Source: Blepharisma japonicum (Eukaryota; Ciliophora; Heterotrichea; Heterotrichida; Blepharismidae). From it: a stretch of 64,000 nt of DNA. Location: positions 1 to 64,000 of the forward strand of contig CATKHK010000043.1 in assembly GCA_949751835.1 (NCBI GenBank), written 5' to 3'. Position 1 is the stretch's first letter, and every line of letters starts with the position of its first letter. Made by a program: the position numbers and the translations under genes. The notes under the pieces are model-generated. The model searched no databases, was not told where the DNA came from, and saw nothing but the letters and a program-made list of their open reading frames with translations. Shown here in pieces: positions 43,251 through 54,844 of the stretch.

Positions 43251-44195
43251 TTAATTATTTCCTACTTTTTCCTTTAGACTATTAATTTTGCGCTCATACC
43301 CGTCTTTAAGCGCTTCAATGTCATTTTTCAGCTTATCTATATGCTGATTAAGCTCTTCTTGTATATTTTGGTCGCAGTTTCATTGGTCTTGATATGATTG
43401 TATCATTTGATTTAACGCTTGATTTTTCTTTTTATAAGCTTCTAAGGCATCAAAATTTTCATTACCCTTTACTTTCAGTTCACGTTCAAGCTCATTTATC
43501 CTTTCTTCCTTTTTTACGACCTCTTTCATTAGAGCCTCGTTTTGTATTTTAAGACCCTTTGTTTTATTTTCTTCTTCAAAAACTTCATTTTCTAGCGATT
43601 TTATAAGCTCGATATATTTTCCTTCATCAATTTCTTTCCCTTTAAAAGAATTTTCTTTTAAATGAAATATTTCTTCCTGTAGCTTTAGATTTTTTCTGTT
43701 TTCTTCTTCTAGCAGCTTTATTGTAAATTCCAATTTTTTATTATTTTCTTCTTCTTTATGATTTGTTTCGAATGCTAAGACCTGGAATTTTTCAATTAAA
43801 TTGTCATTTTCTTCTTGTTGAGAGTGAATAATATCTGAAAGCTCTTTTAAATTGTCAATTATTATTTTCCATTTCTCTTCTTCATTCAATGTTGCTAAAT
43901 AATGATGATTTGCATCGATTATTGGAATAATTGAGTTTTCTAGCTCATCTATCAATTCATTTTTCTTCAAAAATTCTTTTTTAATAACTTCTTCTATTTC
44001 CACGAGCAATTCTAAATAATTTATAATTTGCTCAGCATATACTTCTTCATTTTCACTGTCCTTTTTTTGTAAATATTCATATAATTCTTTTGCACTTGCA
44101 AAACACACATATAAATCGCTTTTCCCTAGAATTCTCTTGATTTCTTCCCTTACAATTCCATCATACTCTTTCTCATCCTTTTCATTATTTTCCAT
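43251..44195 (-). CDS. Coiled-coil protein (314 aa)
   Basis: Frame from 44195 to TAA at 43251, with TGA-Trp at about 43379. Residues 1-100 are helical and contain LYVCFASAKELYEYLQKK; residues 110-314 are nearly continuous coiled coil with Glu/Lys heptads. No enzymatic motif. It lies in a tight same-strand series (36 bp to the next upstream gene's stop). Confidence 0.7.
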
Positions 44196-44231
44196 ATCTT
44201 TAATATTCCTTCTTAATAAACTTAATTAAGA

Positions 44232-44579
44232 TTAATGTTTTTTGTCTTTTTTTCCTTCTTTGGCTAGCAAACTTGTTGTAAGACTTGCAGAATCAAATGC
44301 AGGATTTGCAATTTTTTCAGATTTTTTATTTTTCTTGCTTTTCTTATCTGAAACCTTTTTAGATGATTTTTCTTTCTTTTCTGAAGAGCATTGCCAAATC
44401 CCAAGCACAATCGCAAGGATTGCATAGACTAGTGCGGTTCAATAACATAAATTTGCATGAGATGGCTTATCATCCATCTCAATATACTTGTAATCAGAAC
44501 TAAGAGCAGCCCCAAGTCCTAGTAGAAAAATAGTACCAATTACAGCTGTAACAAGACAATAAGACCTGCAAAATCCCAT
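44232..44579 (-). CDS. Small two-TM membrane protein with basic tail (115 aa)
   Basis: It becomes visible only with TGA as Trp (LCYWTALVYAI). Two hydrophobic helices (about residues 8-27 and 50-66) flank a short acidic loop; a Lys-rich tail (KKSKKNKKSEK) follows. Topology predicts both ends in the cytosol. TAA at 44232. The 47-bp gap to the NFU1 stop and 36-bp gap to the next gene support a real gene. Family unknown. Confidence 0.7.
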
Positions 44580-44626
44580 TTATTTTAAGCCAAGCTAATT
44601 ATGGGTTTAGAAATTACTTATAAAAA

Positions 44627-45217
44627 TTAGGCATCAACTCCTTCAACTTTTTTGACATTAGGAACATAATGAGTAAGCATTTTTTCAATCCCGTTTTTTA
44701 ATGTGACTGCACTTGAAGGACACCCCGCACAACTTCCCCTCATTTCTAATGTAACAACACCTGTTCCTTCGTCGAAGCTTAAAAATCGAACATCGCCACC
44801 ATCATCTCTTACGAAGGGTTTTACTCGGTACTCAATAATTTCTTTTATCATTGCTAAATCTTCAGAATCTGTATCATTAATTTTTGTATCTTCATCTTGT
44901 GGGATATCGGAAATTACAGATTTTCCTGATGTAAAATAGTCCATGAGCACTTCGAAAATCAAGGGTTTTAAGTTTTCCCAGTTTTTATCTTGAACTTTAC
45001 CAATTCCGATATAATCTTTGGAAAGAAAAACTCTGCTAACACCTTCGATCTGGAAAAGTTGGACTGCAAGTGGACAATTTGCAGCTTGACGGAGAGATGG
45101 ATAATCGATAGTACCTTCTTCTATTACTGTGCTGCCAGGATAGAATTGGAGAAAAGAAGGGTTTGGTGATTTTTGTGTTCTAATGAATATTGATCTCCAT
45201 AATCTAATTCCAAGCAT
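44627..45217 (-). CDS. NFU1: NFU1 iron-sulfur cluster carrier, mitochondrial (196 aa)
   Basis: The N-terminus MLGIRLWRSIFIRTQ is a mitochondrial presequence running into the NFU_N domain (RTQKSPNPSFLQFYPG, CPLAVQLFQIEGVSRVFL). The C-terminal NifU domain has RPFVRDDGGD-like VKPFVRDDGGDV and the cluster-binding CAGC (Cys163, Cys166). It carries 4Fe-4S clusters to lipoate synthase and others, which in turn supply the 2-oxo acid dehydrogenases, two of which are also in this window. Length is usual for the family. Confidence 0.95.
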   Translation of the reverse strand: MLGIRLWRSIFIRTQKSPNPSFLQFYPGSTVIEEGTIDYPSLRQAANCPLAVQLFQIEGVSRVFLSKDYIGIGKVQDKNWENLKPLIFEVLMDYFTSGKSVISDIPQDEDTKINDTDSEDLAMIKEIIEYRVKPFVRDDGGDVRFLSFDEGTGVVTLEMRGSCAGCPSSAVTLKNGIEKMLTHYVPNVKKVEGVDA

Positions 45218-45438
45218 TTTTATAATTTCATTGAAATTACTTAATTCAATTACCCAAAAAGACTTAATAATTTTTAAAAAATCATCACTAGCTTAACTGA
45301 ATTCTTCTAAGTCCTAAAATCAATTATTTTTATTTTCTATCATTATTCGCCTATTAGCAAGTATATTTAAGTATTTATTTTAATTTTTTCTAAAATTCTT
45401 TCTCATTTTTATGAAGAAATCAATTATTTTCTATTTCT

Positions 45439-46074
45439 TTAGCAGCAGCCTCCTTTTTTCGCTTGGCCTTGAGGCTCCCCATTTTGATTATTCGGATTAT
45501 CTCTCGCTATAGAAATCGTTCTAGGCTTCTCTGCCTGCTGCGCGCTACTGCTTGGCACGGTCCCCACAGTAATTCTATATGCGATATCTTTAAAAAGTTG
45601 ATCCACTCCGTATTTTGTTTTTGCACTCGTTTTTCTAAAAATCGCTCCAATTGAGTCTGCATATTCTTTGGCTTCAATTAAATCGACTTCTTCTTTGTCA
45701 ACTAAATCTTCTTTATTCCCTGCAATGGCAATAACTAAATTTCTCGGCCCGAATTCAGCCAGCTCGTCCCTTCAATGTTTCATAGCTTCATATGAAGCTC
45801 TATTTGTAATGTCATAAACTAAAACAGCAGCTGCTGTGTCTGCATAATACATCCTTGCTAATGAATGATATCTTTCTTGTCCAGCCGTATCCCAGATGCT
45901 GAATTTTATGCTGTGATTTTCTACTTCAATAGCCTTTGATAAAAACGAAGCCCCAATTGTTGGGTCCAGGTTGTTGTGAAAAGTATCAGCCACAAACCTT
46001 AATACAATGCTTGATTTTCCCACGCCTGAGTCTCCAAGAAGAACTACTTTTACTTGACTGATTTCTTTTTGCAT
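45439..46074 (-). CDS. Rab5/Rab21/22-like small GTPase (211 aa)
   Basis: Motifs: GDSGVGKSS, DPTIGASFLSK (Rab5-group switch I), WDTAGQERYHSL with the catalytic Gln kept, NKEDL, TSAKT and a terminal GGCC prenylation site. TGA-Trp at about 45771 (MKHWRDEL) joins the two halves. It should act on early endosomes or phagosomes. The active-site Gln contrasts with the Rab2-like gene at 11536. Confidence 0.92.
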
Positions 46075-46183
46075 AAAAATGATTTGAATTGTTTAAATGT
46101 TATTTTATTCGATAACGAGTGTTTTAAAAGCTTGTATAAGTTAAATAGAGAGGGAAATTCCTTATATTATTTATTAGCAAGAA

Positions 46184-46744
46184 ATGGTATGGACTATATA
46201 GGGAGTTGACTTAGTGGCTGGTGGTAAAAAACCTAACCTTAACAGAAGAAAGGTGACAACTACTAACCTTTACTTGAGACTTCTTTTAAAACTCTACAAG
46301 TTTCTTGCTCGCAGAACTGAATCAGGCTTCAACAAAGTAGTCGCCAAAAGACTTGCAATGTCAAGACACAATAGACCACCACTTTCATTAAAACACATTG
46401 CCAAGTATATGCAAGGAAAGGAATCAAGAACTTGTGTTATCATTGGCTCAGTTTTAGATGACCCAAGACTCATTAATGCTCCAGAAAACCTACAGCTTGT
46501 CGCTTTAAGAGTCAGCGAAACAGCAAGAGCAAGAATTGTAGCCGCTGGAGGCAAGGTTTTGACCCTCGACCAGTTTGCAGTACAGAACCCAACTGGAGCT
46601 AATACAGTGCTTCTTAGAGGTAAGAAAACTGCAAGAGAAAGCTACAAACACTTTGGAAAAGCCCCTGGATCCAAGAATTCTCATGCTAGACCTTATGTGA
46701 GAAGCCATGGCAGAAAATTCGAAAAGGCTAGAGGAAGAAGATAA
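46184..46744 (+). CDS. RPL18: 60S ribosomal protein eL18 (181 aa), intron straight after the start codon
   Basis: The ATG at 46184 is followed at once by intron 46187-46201 (GTATGGACTATATAG, phase 0), then GVDLVAGGKKPNLNRRKV, which matches the eL18 N-terminus. Further marks: YLRLLLKLYKFLARRT, RPPLSLKHI, VGSVLDDPRL-like IGSVLDDPRL, LTLDQFAV and the GRKFEKARGRR end. Length is typical (about 180-188). Without splicing the frame closes at TAG five codons in, so the intron could act as an on/off point for expression. It is the only intron here with GTAT rather than GTAA. Confidence 0.97.
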
Positions 46745-46874
46745 ATTAAAATATTTTCTTCGATTTTTTAGTAAAAATTTAAATAAATTAGTAGGGAAGT
46801 CATTTTATTGATAAATGCTTATTAATTGATATATTAAAGAAATACTGCAATGATTATTTAATTAATTTAAATTT

Positions 46875-49283
46875 TTATACAATGCTATCACTATCGTCAA
46901 GCAGACTTTGAGATAAAAGTCCTTTTTGATGAAGCTTTGGATAGTAATTTCTTTTCGAAATAATAAATCTGTGGGCGATCTCAACTTCTGCTAATAGCCT
47001 TGGAACATAGCATATCAATTCTGAGCCCACAGGATAACTTTCTTGCATATTTTGAAAAACGCCAGCTACTCCTTGACCCCAGCCATAAAGTTTTTTTGAC
47101 TCAGATAAGCATATGATATTATATTCTCCACAAGTAAAATCGGTGATAAAATCATCATTTAAACCTTCAACTGCGATTGGAAATTGAGCTGATTTAATAT
47201 TATTTCCAAGCCCTAGCTGGCCTTGCTCTCCATTTCCCCATGTAAAAAGCTGCCCATACTCGCTGAGAGCTGCTGAAAAAATCGACCCAGCCCCAATTTT
47301 TATAATTTTTTGATTTTTAAGAGCTGTTATTTTTTTGCATGTATTGTTCATAGAGCTATTTTTCACTTCATTTAACGGTAAACCAAGCTGCCCAAACTCT
47401 GACCATCCAAATGAATAAACAGCTCCTAATGAGTCAAGAACCAATGTATGGGCTTCTCCACATGCAATTCCTTTGACCTTTATATCATTTTTAAAAAAAT
47501 AATCATTTCTTAGCGGTCTTAAAGCAACATACCCAAGCTCATCTTTTGCAAGGGCTCTTGAGCTTATACCAAGCTGATTTACATCACTTCGTCCCCATGC
47601 AAACAGTTCTCCTTCATAAGAAATGGCTACATTATGATACGCCCCTGACTCCATATAAACAATAGCTTTATTTGCTAAGTCTGTAATAAGGGTAGGGAAA
47701 ATATAGGAATTTGTGTTACCGTGACCTAAACAGCCTGATGCTCCATATCCCCAGCTCATAACAGAGCCTAAAGCAGTGACTAGACAGCAATGCTCAAAAC
47801 CACACGTTATCCAGCTAACTGGAGTTGATATAAAGCTTCCTAATATTTCAGGAGCTAACAAAGAAGTCAAAACTTGAGGCTTTTCAGGCTGAAATGATAT
47901 AAAAGCTTTGGATTTCCCTTCAATGTTAGTAAATTCAAGCTGAGGGACGGGCAAAAATCCTGCACAAGTGCATGAGCTCACGATTTCAAGCCTTTTGTAT
48001 CGGTCATCTTCTTCCAGCTCACAGATGACGATTTTTTTATAGAGGGGAGAAAAAAGGTCGGGAAAATCAATATTTTCAGTTTCTTGGCCAAATGATATTT
48101 CTTGTCCTGATAAACGTAAATCGGAGTTTGTTAGATTTTTTGGTGGTATTTTTGCAAATATTGTGGGTTGAAAACACATGCCTTTCATAACCTGCTTTGT
48201 TGCTCCACAGTCCTGCAAAAACACTCTATTTGTTATATGTATTGATCCTTCATCAGCAGAAATTGTCGACCCATTGCTTGACGAGCATGACGATCTCAGC
48301 GTCCCTGGATTTATTTTTAACCCAGAAAGAGCATATCTCGAGTTAAACATATTTTTCGATATTTCTTCAGAATTTTCTGGCAGTAATTCTGCCATATGTG
48401 AAGGCAAATTATTGGACATGCCAGCTTCTTCACTGCTTGAAATCTGATAGCAATCTTCTTCGCTTATCGAACTGATCACATTATTTTTTCGTTTAAATTC
48501 AAAATCAAATTCATTAAAATCTCTTTGAAATTCTTCTGATTGGTATAAATTTGACCCACTGCTTATGCTAGAAATACTACTTCTTGCGTCAATTATTTTT
48601 TTTGGATTTTCAAAATCATTAGTCAAGTCTATAGTATTTTCTATAGTCTGCGCAATATTCGTGCTAGAATTAAACTCAATAGATGACGCAGGAGTAGTAT
48701 GAGGGTTATATTGAATTATCTCTTGGTCGAAATTATTAATTTTCCACATATCTTCTTTTTTCGGCATCTTTACTGTAATTTTTTTGGTCGGAGTAGCTGA
48801 TTCGTTGGAAAATTCGTCAGAAATTTTTTCTTGGTTGACTTTTTTGGTTTCCTCTGCAAAAGTTTCATCAATTGCAAACAATTGAATATCGCTGATGATT
48901 TCATCGTAGTTTCCTCTTTTAAAAGGACTTGATGCCTGCAAGTTTTTTAACGTGCTTTTTATATCAACTTCATCTATAAAGGTGCAGTCTTCTTTTGAGA
49001 TTAAAATTCAGGAGTCTGCCACCCTATCGATAGAGCGAGGGTCATTTAAGATGGGGAATCTATAGAGAGGATCGGACTTAAATTGAGAGTGCCTAGACTT
49101 GTCTGAGTTTCATATTTGCAACGTGACTGGGTGAGGCCCGGAGTAAGAACGAGATTTTTGCAAGATAAATGAAGACTGCGATACAGTTTCTACCGTAGTT
49201 GATCTATCTGAGATACGAGAAAGGCGGGTCTTGATAAATTTATCCTGGTCGCTTGAAATCATTATAGATGCCACTTCTTTCAT
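46875..49283 (-). CDS. RCC1-repeat protein with long disordered N-terminus (802 aa)
   Basis: The ATG at 49283 is reached by reading TGA-Trp at about 49113 and 48999. The first ~350 residues are Ser-rich and acidic, likely disordered. About residues 490-770 form an RCC1 beta-propeller: SWGYGASGCLGHGN, AWGRSDVNQLG, SFGWSEFGQLGLP, TWGNGEQGQLGLGNN and GWGQGVAGVF. It has no visible nuclear signal of the Ran-GEF RCC1 type and no other enzyme domain, so a regulator or adaptor is likelier than the Ran exchange factor. Confidence 0.85.
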
Positions 49284-49519
49284 ATATTTTTAATTATATT
49301 AAAATCTAAGGGAGTTAAGTCCGAGATTCAGGGTAAAACAGGACTTGATTTAGGATAAATCAAAATTATTTTTATTATATTTTATAAGTATTCTAAGCAC
49401 ATCTTTGAGCCTCTTTTCTATTCTCTGGCTAACCTTAAAATAAAAATGGAAATCTATCTAATAAGATAAACAAAAAATTTATTGTGAAAGATATTTACAT
49501 TTTAATTTATATCGTATCC

Positions 49520-49822
49520 TTAGGGAGACATTTCTTTATCAAATTCTTTGAAAAGTTCGTCTTCTATTATAGGGTTTGATGATCTTGGTGTTACTAATAT
49601 TTTGGGTTTTCACTGTGTTGGTGAAGTATCTAATTTATTTTGTGATCTTTTTCCATTAATTATTTGGCTTATTTCATCGTAAAGCTGATTTTTCAGGCTC
49701 GTATCTGATTTTGAAGATATAGAATAAGCAGTGGATACTTTTGTATGGATTTGGTAGCGCTTTGGCTTTGGCAATAAGAGTTCTGATGGGAGACTAAAAT
49801 ACGAGCTACTGACTTCTGCCAT
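49520..49822 (-). CDS. Unknown small basic protein (100 aa)
   Basis: Start at 49822, TGA-Trp at about 49607 and TAA at 49520. Ser/Lys-rich, no hydrophobic segment; the C-terminus EDELFKEFDKEMSP is acidic. Possibly a disordered regulatory protein. No family recognised. Confidence 0.55.
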
Positions 49823-49995
49823 TTATATATTACTTCCATTCGGTAGTAAAAAACAGAAAAAGAAAAAAAACGCTTGCTAGGATTTCAGGCAGCTATCTCT
49901 AAAGAAAAATATAGTAAATGTTAATTTGATGCAGGGTCAACTTTAATACCAACAGCTGAAAATAATTAAAATATGCATTCCATGTTCCAATATGA

Positions 49996-50094
49996 ATGAG
50001 TATTTTTTTATTTAATTTACTGATTGGAATTTTAATTATTTATTCCCTAATAAAATGGGCTGAGCTTTTCTATGAGAAGTGTATTCTAGGCTAG
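49996..50094 (+). CDS. Possible membrane microprotein (32 aa)
   Basis: ATG-to-TAG frame with one membrane helix (FLFNLLIGILIIYSLI) and a short charged end (KWAELFYEK). Like several 30-40 aa membrane subunits in build, but with no family match. The same 500-bp gap (49823-50324) holds nothing else. A chance hydrophobic frame is quite possible in AT-rich DNA. Confidence 0.25.
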   Translation: MSIFLFNLLIGILIIYSLIKWAELFYEKCILG

Positions 50095-50324
50095 CCTAAA
50101 AAATCCCTCATAAAAAATGCTGAAACCAATAAAATGCACCTTCAGATATCAGTAAAATACTTTAATTTTTTAAGCATAATTATCTACCTATCAGCTTGAA
50201 TTTTTTATTATGCAATTTAGCACACAAGTTAAAATATATATGATTATCTTATCTGCACCAACTCTAGATTCCTGATTCTTTTTCTCCTTTCCCAACCCTA
50301 ATTTTTTTAATTTATTATTTACCA

Positions 50325-51011
50325 TTACACTCTTCTTTTTTTCGAATTCTCATTCAAATCCGCCAAAAGGCTATCATTCAGCTGTTCTTCTTCCTCCTTC
50401 ACAACAGTAATTCTTTCCACCTCCTTATTTTTCAAATCATTCAAAATCCCTAAGAACTGTGCAGCCAGCTCAAGCCCTGTTTCTTCCCTCATCCTTGCCA
50501 CTTCTACCCTTGCAGTATCAATTTCTACTGAAAGTTCGGTCAAATCAGCCACCCTTTTATTTTGCCTATCAATAACCTCATTTTTAAACCTTACCACCTC
50601 CATGGCCTGAACCAAAAAATCCTGCATCCCATCTCCTTTAAAGCTTTTTTCCAGCCTCGCCTTAAACATTGACACAAATAATTTTGCAGCTTCGTCCATA
50701 GGCATATGAAGCTCAAGTTCTGCTGAATTTTCTTCTTTATCCTCTCTAAAGAAAAATCGGCATTTATGAGAGGTTTCTTTAAAAGCGCTGCGTAAGATAG
50801 TAAAATAATCAGTACTTATAAGCTGGGAATTGCAAGAATTAGTAAAAATATCGCTTGGAGTATAAAAAAGAGAGCCATTTATAGAGATCCAGAGCTTGCA
50901 GAGAGGGAGAGTAGGGTTGTATGTACAAGGGTGAGGGTATCAATTGCTAATAATCCACATTGGGGTTCCGTCTAGTGTAGATGAGTGGATAAAGAAAGAA
51001 TCTTCGTTCAT
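50325..51011 (-). CDS. XRCC4: XRCC4-like non-homologous end-joining protein (228 aa)
   Basis: The ATG at 51011 (TGA-Trp at about 50942) adds a ~105-residue beta head to a coiled-coil stalk. Marks shared with XRCC4 are DYFTILRSAFKE, CRFFFREDKEENSAELELH, and in the stalk ELAAQFLGILNDLKNK, which parallels the XRCC4 F-x-x-VLN-x-KK-x-KI segment. A basic KKRRV end could be a nuclear signal. XRCC4 holds DNA ligase IV at breaks; in Paramecium the pair is needed to close chromosomes after germline sequence excision. The tail beyond the stalk is much shorter than in animals. SAS-6 or PAXX, which share the fold, are less likely given the motifs. Confidence 0.7.
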
Positions 51012-51111
51012 AAATTGTCAGAAATTAATAATGGAATTAAAATATTTAGGATTTTAGGGAAAATTGAGTATTTTCTTAATAAATGTTATTAATTTAATCC
51101 TAAATTTATTA

Positions 51112-53595
51112 TTATCTACGCTTAGGCTGCTGCTGTTGCTTTGAATTTTGTGGGACTTTATCTGGATTCATTGATTCTGAAGGTATAGAATGGGCAGGAT
51201 TTCTCATATATTCTTCATATTGTGTATGAATAAACTGGCATAGCTCAGCAGACGGAACTACAATAGGTGAGCCTACATGTCCATTGCTTAGAGGTAGCAC
51301 TAAATTGACTTCTCCTAAAATCAATTTAATTGCATCAGTTTCATTAGCAAGCTTTACACACATTATTCTATGATAGCTTTCTATGTTATTTTCTGCAGAA
51401 ATATCCATAAGAAGCATATTTGCAAGTAAGCTATCTTTGTCTATAAGAATCATATCTTCAATATTGATCCTACCTAATTTATTTCTGATTTCTTTGGCAA
51501 CTAGCTCTTTTAGTCCTTTTTTATATGAGTCTAATCCTGCCAAAAAGAAATGAAAAGAATTTCTGAGGTTATACCCAATATGTGTAGTATCGTCTATAAA
51601 ATCTTGACGAGTATAAGAGTTTTCTTCATATTCAGCTTTATCATAATTATGGCTTATATCTGACTCTGCTATTGGATGATACGCGTACTCTAAAAACGTA
51701 TTTCCTATATGATCCATTCCTTCTGTCAGCTGTTTACCTTCAAGATTCGATATAAGAGGTTGTGATGACAAAAAATTGAAAATTTTCCCTTCTTTTTTTA
51801 ATGCAGAATTTTGGCTTATAGTATTTCTTGGCAGCCCAGAATCTAATACCACTTGTAGCTCTTGGTTAGCTCCTTTCATTGTTTCAGCCCCTAAGTAGAA
51901 TCTTGGCCTGTACCACGTATAAATTCCTTCTTCTAGCATATGGCGAATCATCATATGGAATTTCCCGACTTTTTCTGGGATTTTTCTTATCATCGTCCCT
52001 GGGTTCATATCAAGCAGCCTTCTATTCTGCAATGATACTGTCAAAATGGGCGGTGATGAATATGATGAATGTTGTGTACTGCAGCAGTACAAAGGATTTG
52101 AGGAAAACCGTGAACAGCAATCAGCACATAGATCATTATTACATTCTTTAGGCCGTGTACACTGTAAGCAGAGGCTAGGTGGCTTTAAAAATGGACACGG
52201 GATTAAGTGAGAAAGTTTATGAGAAATTAAGAATTGGAAGTAAGGTTGAGCGTTGAAAAAAGTTTGGCATGAGTCTGCTGATGGAAATTCCAAATAAAAT
52301 TCACGCACAGAGAAGTTATCACTTAAAGGGTTTTGAGATGCCTCTGCATGGATCATTGAAGCATGGAGCCCAGTTAATGAAGCCGCCAAGTGGATAATTT
52401 CAGGTATGACTTGGTGCTTAGGAGGGATCAGAGGCTTTGTTTTTCGCAAGCAAGGGTCTATAATTATAAGGACCCGGTCAGGATTTATTCCACGATTTCG
52501 ATAGCGCTTCTGCAGCTCTTGAAGATTTTCAGGCAGATATTCAATTCTAAAACGCAGGTCAGTTTTCTTAATAAGTTCTCTTCTAGAAAGATAGGTGGCT
52601 TTGGCATCTTCCTGGGTTAAAAAAGTTAAATAAATGTATTGAATTCTATGGGTGGAAGGATTGTGCCATACTTGAATCCTATCCCATCTGACTGCGTAGC
52701 CTTCAAAAACTCGGTAAAGCTGAATTTTTCGTAAAGGATCTTTAATAAACAGACGAAGCGTAAGAGAGCGGTCCATGTTTTCTTCGAATTCATATAAGCT
52801 TCGTAGCCGATATCTGAAAAATTGAACTGGCCGATCATGTATGTGGCACGGAACTCGTTGTTGATGCAGCCCACAGCAGATCGAGCACATGAAGTTGGTG
52901 CATAAAGAAGACGCAGGATATCGGCATAAGGAAAAATGAGTTTGGCAAAATGTGACCCCATGCAGAGCTTCACTGTCTAAAACAGTGTAAATCATTTCTA
53001 GCAGTTTTTGCCTTTCGACTGCTTGTTGAAGCTCTTTGTGCTCAAGCTTACACGTGAGTCCTAAAGCGGCAGCAAGATGTCTGATGATGCTTTCAGGAGC
53101 TTGTGAGGCGAAATCACAGGTGTATGGGAGAAATACTAAAGCGACCAGCCGCTCAGCGAGCTTATTATCCACAATATGATTGTAAAAGCAAAAAGTGGGC
53201 CTCATCAAAGCGCCAATTGCTTTTAAGACGTCGTCAGAAGCAATTTTTTTATTCATATAGCTAATTTCTGGAACAACTTTTCAAGGTAATTTGGTGTTCA
53301 TCTGCGGAGAGGCGTCATTTACAAGTTGAATTGCAGTTGTCAGTCATGATGAGGAAGCGAAGCGTTCTAGTGGGGTGTCACTTAATTTTTCTAATTCCTC
53401 TGGGGGTAACTTATTGACTACATTTTCTGAGTTGAATGAAAAAAGCTCAAATCTACGAATCAGCTCTTCTCTTGTGCCTATGCAGGAAAGACCTAAAGAT
53501 TGACACCTGGCACGTGCCCGCCAATATGGTTCTGCTCTAATGCAGCGAGCATCTCTATATTCAAATTCTTCTTTCAATGACAAATTTTTTGCCAT
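51112..53595 (-). CDS. SAP / RRM / Cys-rich nucleic-acid-binding protein (827 aa)
   Basis: The start at 53595 and TGA-Trp at about 53341 and 53281 link two blocks. Near residues 20-50 lies a SAP-like motif (ARCQSLGLSCIGTREELI). Two Cys/His clusters follow (about residues 215-255 and 470-520, e.g. CSICCGLHQQRVPCHIH and CLQCTRPKECNNDLCADCC), each probably binding zinc. Between them are RRM-like folds (RLFIKDPLRKIQLYRVFEGY with YIYLTFLTQEDAKATY). The C-terminal 300 residues are unassigned, ending in a Gln/Lys tail. Likely RNA- or chromatin-binding. No known protein of this layout is recalled. Confidence 0.65.
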
Positions 53596-53638
53596 TTAAT
53601 GGAATTGATTATAATGGGATTTTAATATTTTTATTTAA

Positions 53639-54559
53639 TTATGGACGTGTAGACATCATGCAAGATATAGAGCCACCTCCTACTCTTTCAATGGTGGGGA
53701 TATCAACACAAATAATTTCCCTATCAAGTGTCAACAAGTTTCTAGCTTGTCCTGACATGAAAATCACTTCAGTTTTAAGTTTTGGGGAGTATAAAGTTTT
53801 GAAATTTCCTGCAAACTTGAGCATATCTTCATATGATAAATCCCAAATTTTATAGTGGTTCAGTGCGTCTTGGACTTTATTTTTATCTGAAATATCTGTA
53901 ATTGACTCTAAATTCACTACTGCAATTGTAGGCGTCAGTCCTAAAAATAATCCTGTATGGAAAATCGGGAAATTTGTTTTGTCAAATGCCCTGAAAGTGA
54001 CAGGATTTCACGGAGTTTCTCTGTATTGGTTTAAGCGTGACAGAAGCTCGTGTAGAACTCTTTCAGAGGCTCTTTCTGAGGTGCACATCAGAACATTGTT
54101 ACTTAAGTCATCAAAAGTTAAGCACCCTGGACCCTCTAAAGCTAATTTTCCATGTTCTGGAGCTTCAAAATAAGTCAAATCAATAACAACAGGAAATTCC
54201 TGCCTAAATCTCTCAATAAATTCTGGTCTCCTTTCCCGTTGTCTTGAAGGATGCTTAACAGGGTATAGGACCAGTATTTTTTCTTTATATTCAGGAGGCC
54301 CTAAAAAAGAAACCCAGTCACATACAAAGCAGGCATCGGGAGCTTTTTCATCAGGATTATTCAATTGAGTTATTTCGATTCCATAAGATTCCACAGTCTG
54401 CCTAAAATTTGTGTATTCAGAATCAAAATTGCTTGTATTTGTATCTTTATACATAAATTTGTTGTCTGTTGCTGCTTCTTCGTTATGGAAGAATTTCGCA
54501 GGCTTGATCATAAGAATTTTACTTGCAAATCTTGAGACTGCTTTCATTATTTTTATCAA
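53639..54559 (-). CDS. Amidinotransferase/deiminase-family protein, CtlX-like (306 aa)
   Basis: Guanidino-modifying beta/alpha-propeller family. Marks: MIKPAKFFHNEEAATDNKF, PDACFVCDWVSF, VLYPVKHPSRQRERRP, ALEGPGCLTFDD, HTGLFLG and a terminal GGGSISCMMSTRP with the nucleophile Cys at about residue 300. The order and the RERR segment resemble bacterial CtlX (citrulline/arginine hydrolase) more than eukaryotic DDAH. TGA-Trp at about 54006. The end of the gene is 43 bp from the next start on the strand. The exact substrate is unknown. Confidence 0.8.
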
Positions 54560-54697
54560 ATAATTAAATTGATCTTAAGTGTGCCCATCTTATGAAAAAT
54601 TGATGCTTTGGTCATTTTTCAACTATAAATATAAGCTAAATGTGCAAATAATATTGATCAACTTATTTGAAAAGATTATAAATATTAATAAAAATAT

Positions 54698-54790
54698 ATG
54701 AGTGATTCAATCTCTCCTTTTAACACAGGAAAAAGGAAAAAGTCCATTTATTATGCTTCTAAGAAAAACCGTTATTTCTTCGCTGTCTAA
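54698..54790 (+). CDS. Possible microprotein (30 aa)
   Basis: ATG-to-TAA frame of 31 codons with a basic centre (TGKRKKSIYYASKKNRYFF) just upstream of another gene on the same strand. It might be an upstream ORF of the 54845 gene or chance. Confidence 0.2.
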   Translation: MSDSISPFNTGKRKKSIYYASKKNRYFFAV

Positions 54791-54844
54791 TATCTTAAAG
54801 CTATAGTTAGACTGTAATGGATACTTATAATTAAAAAATTGAAA

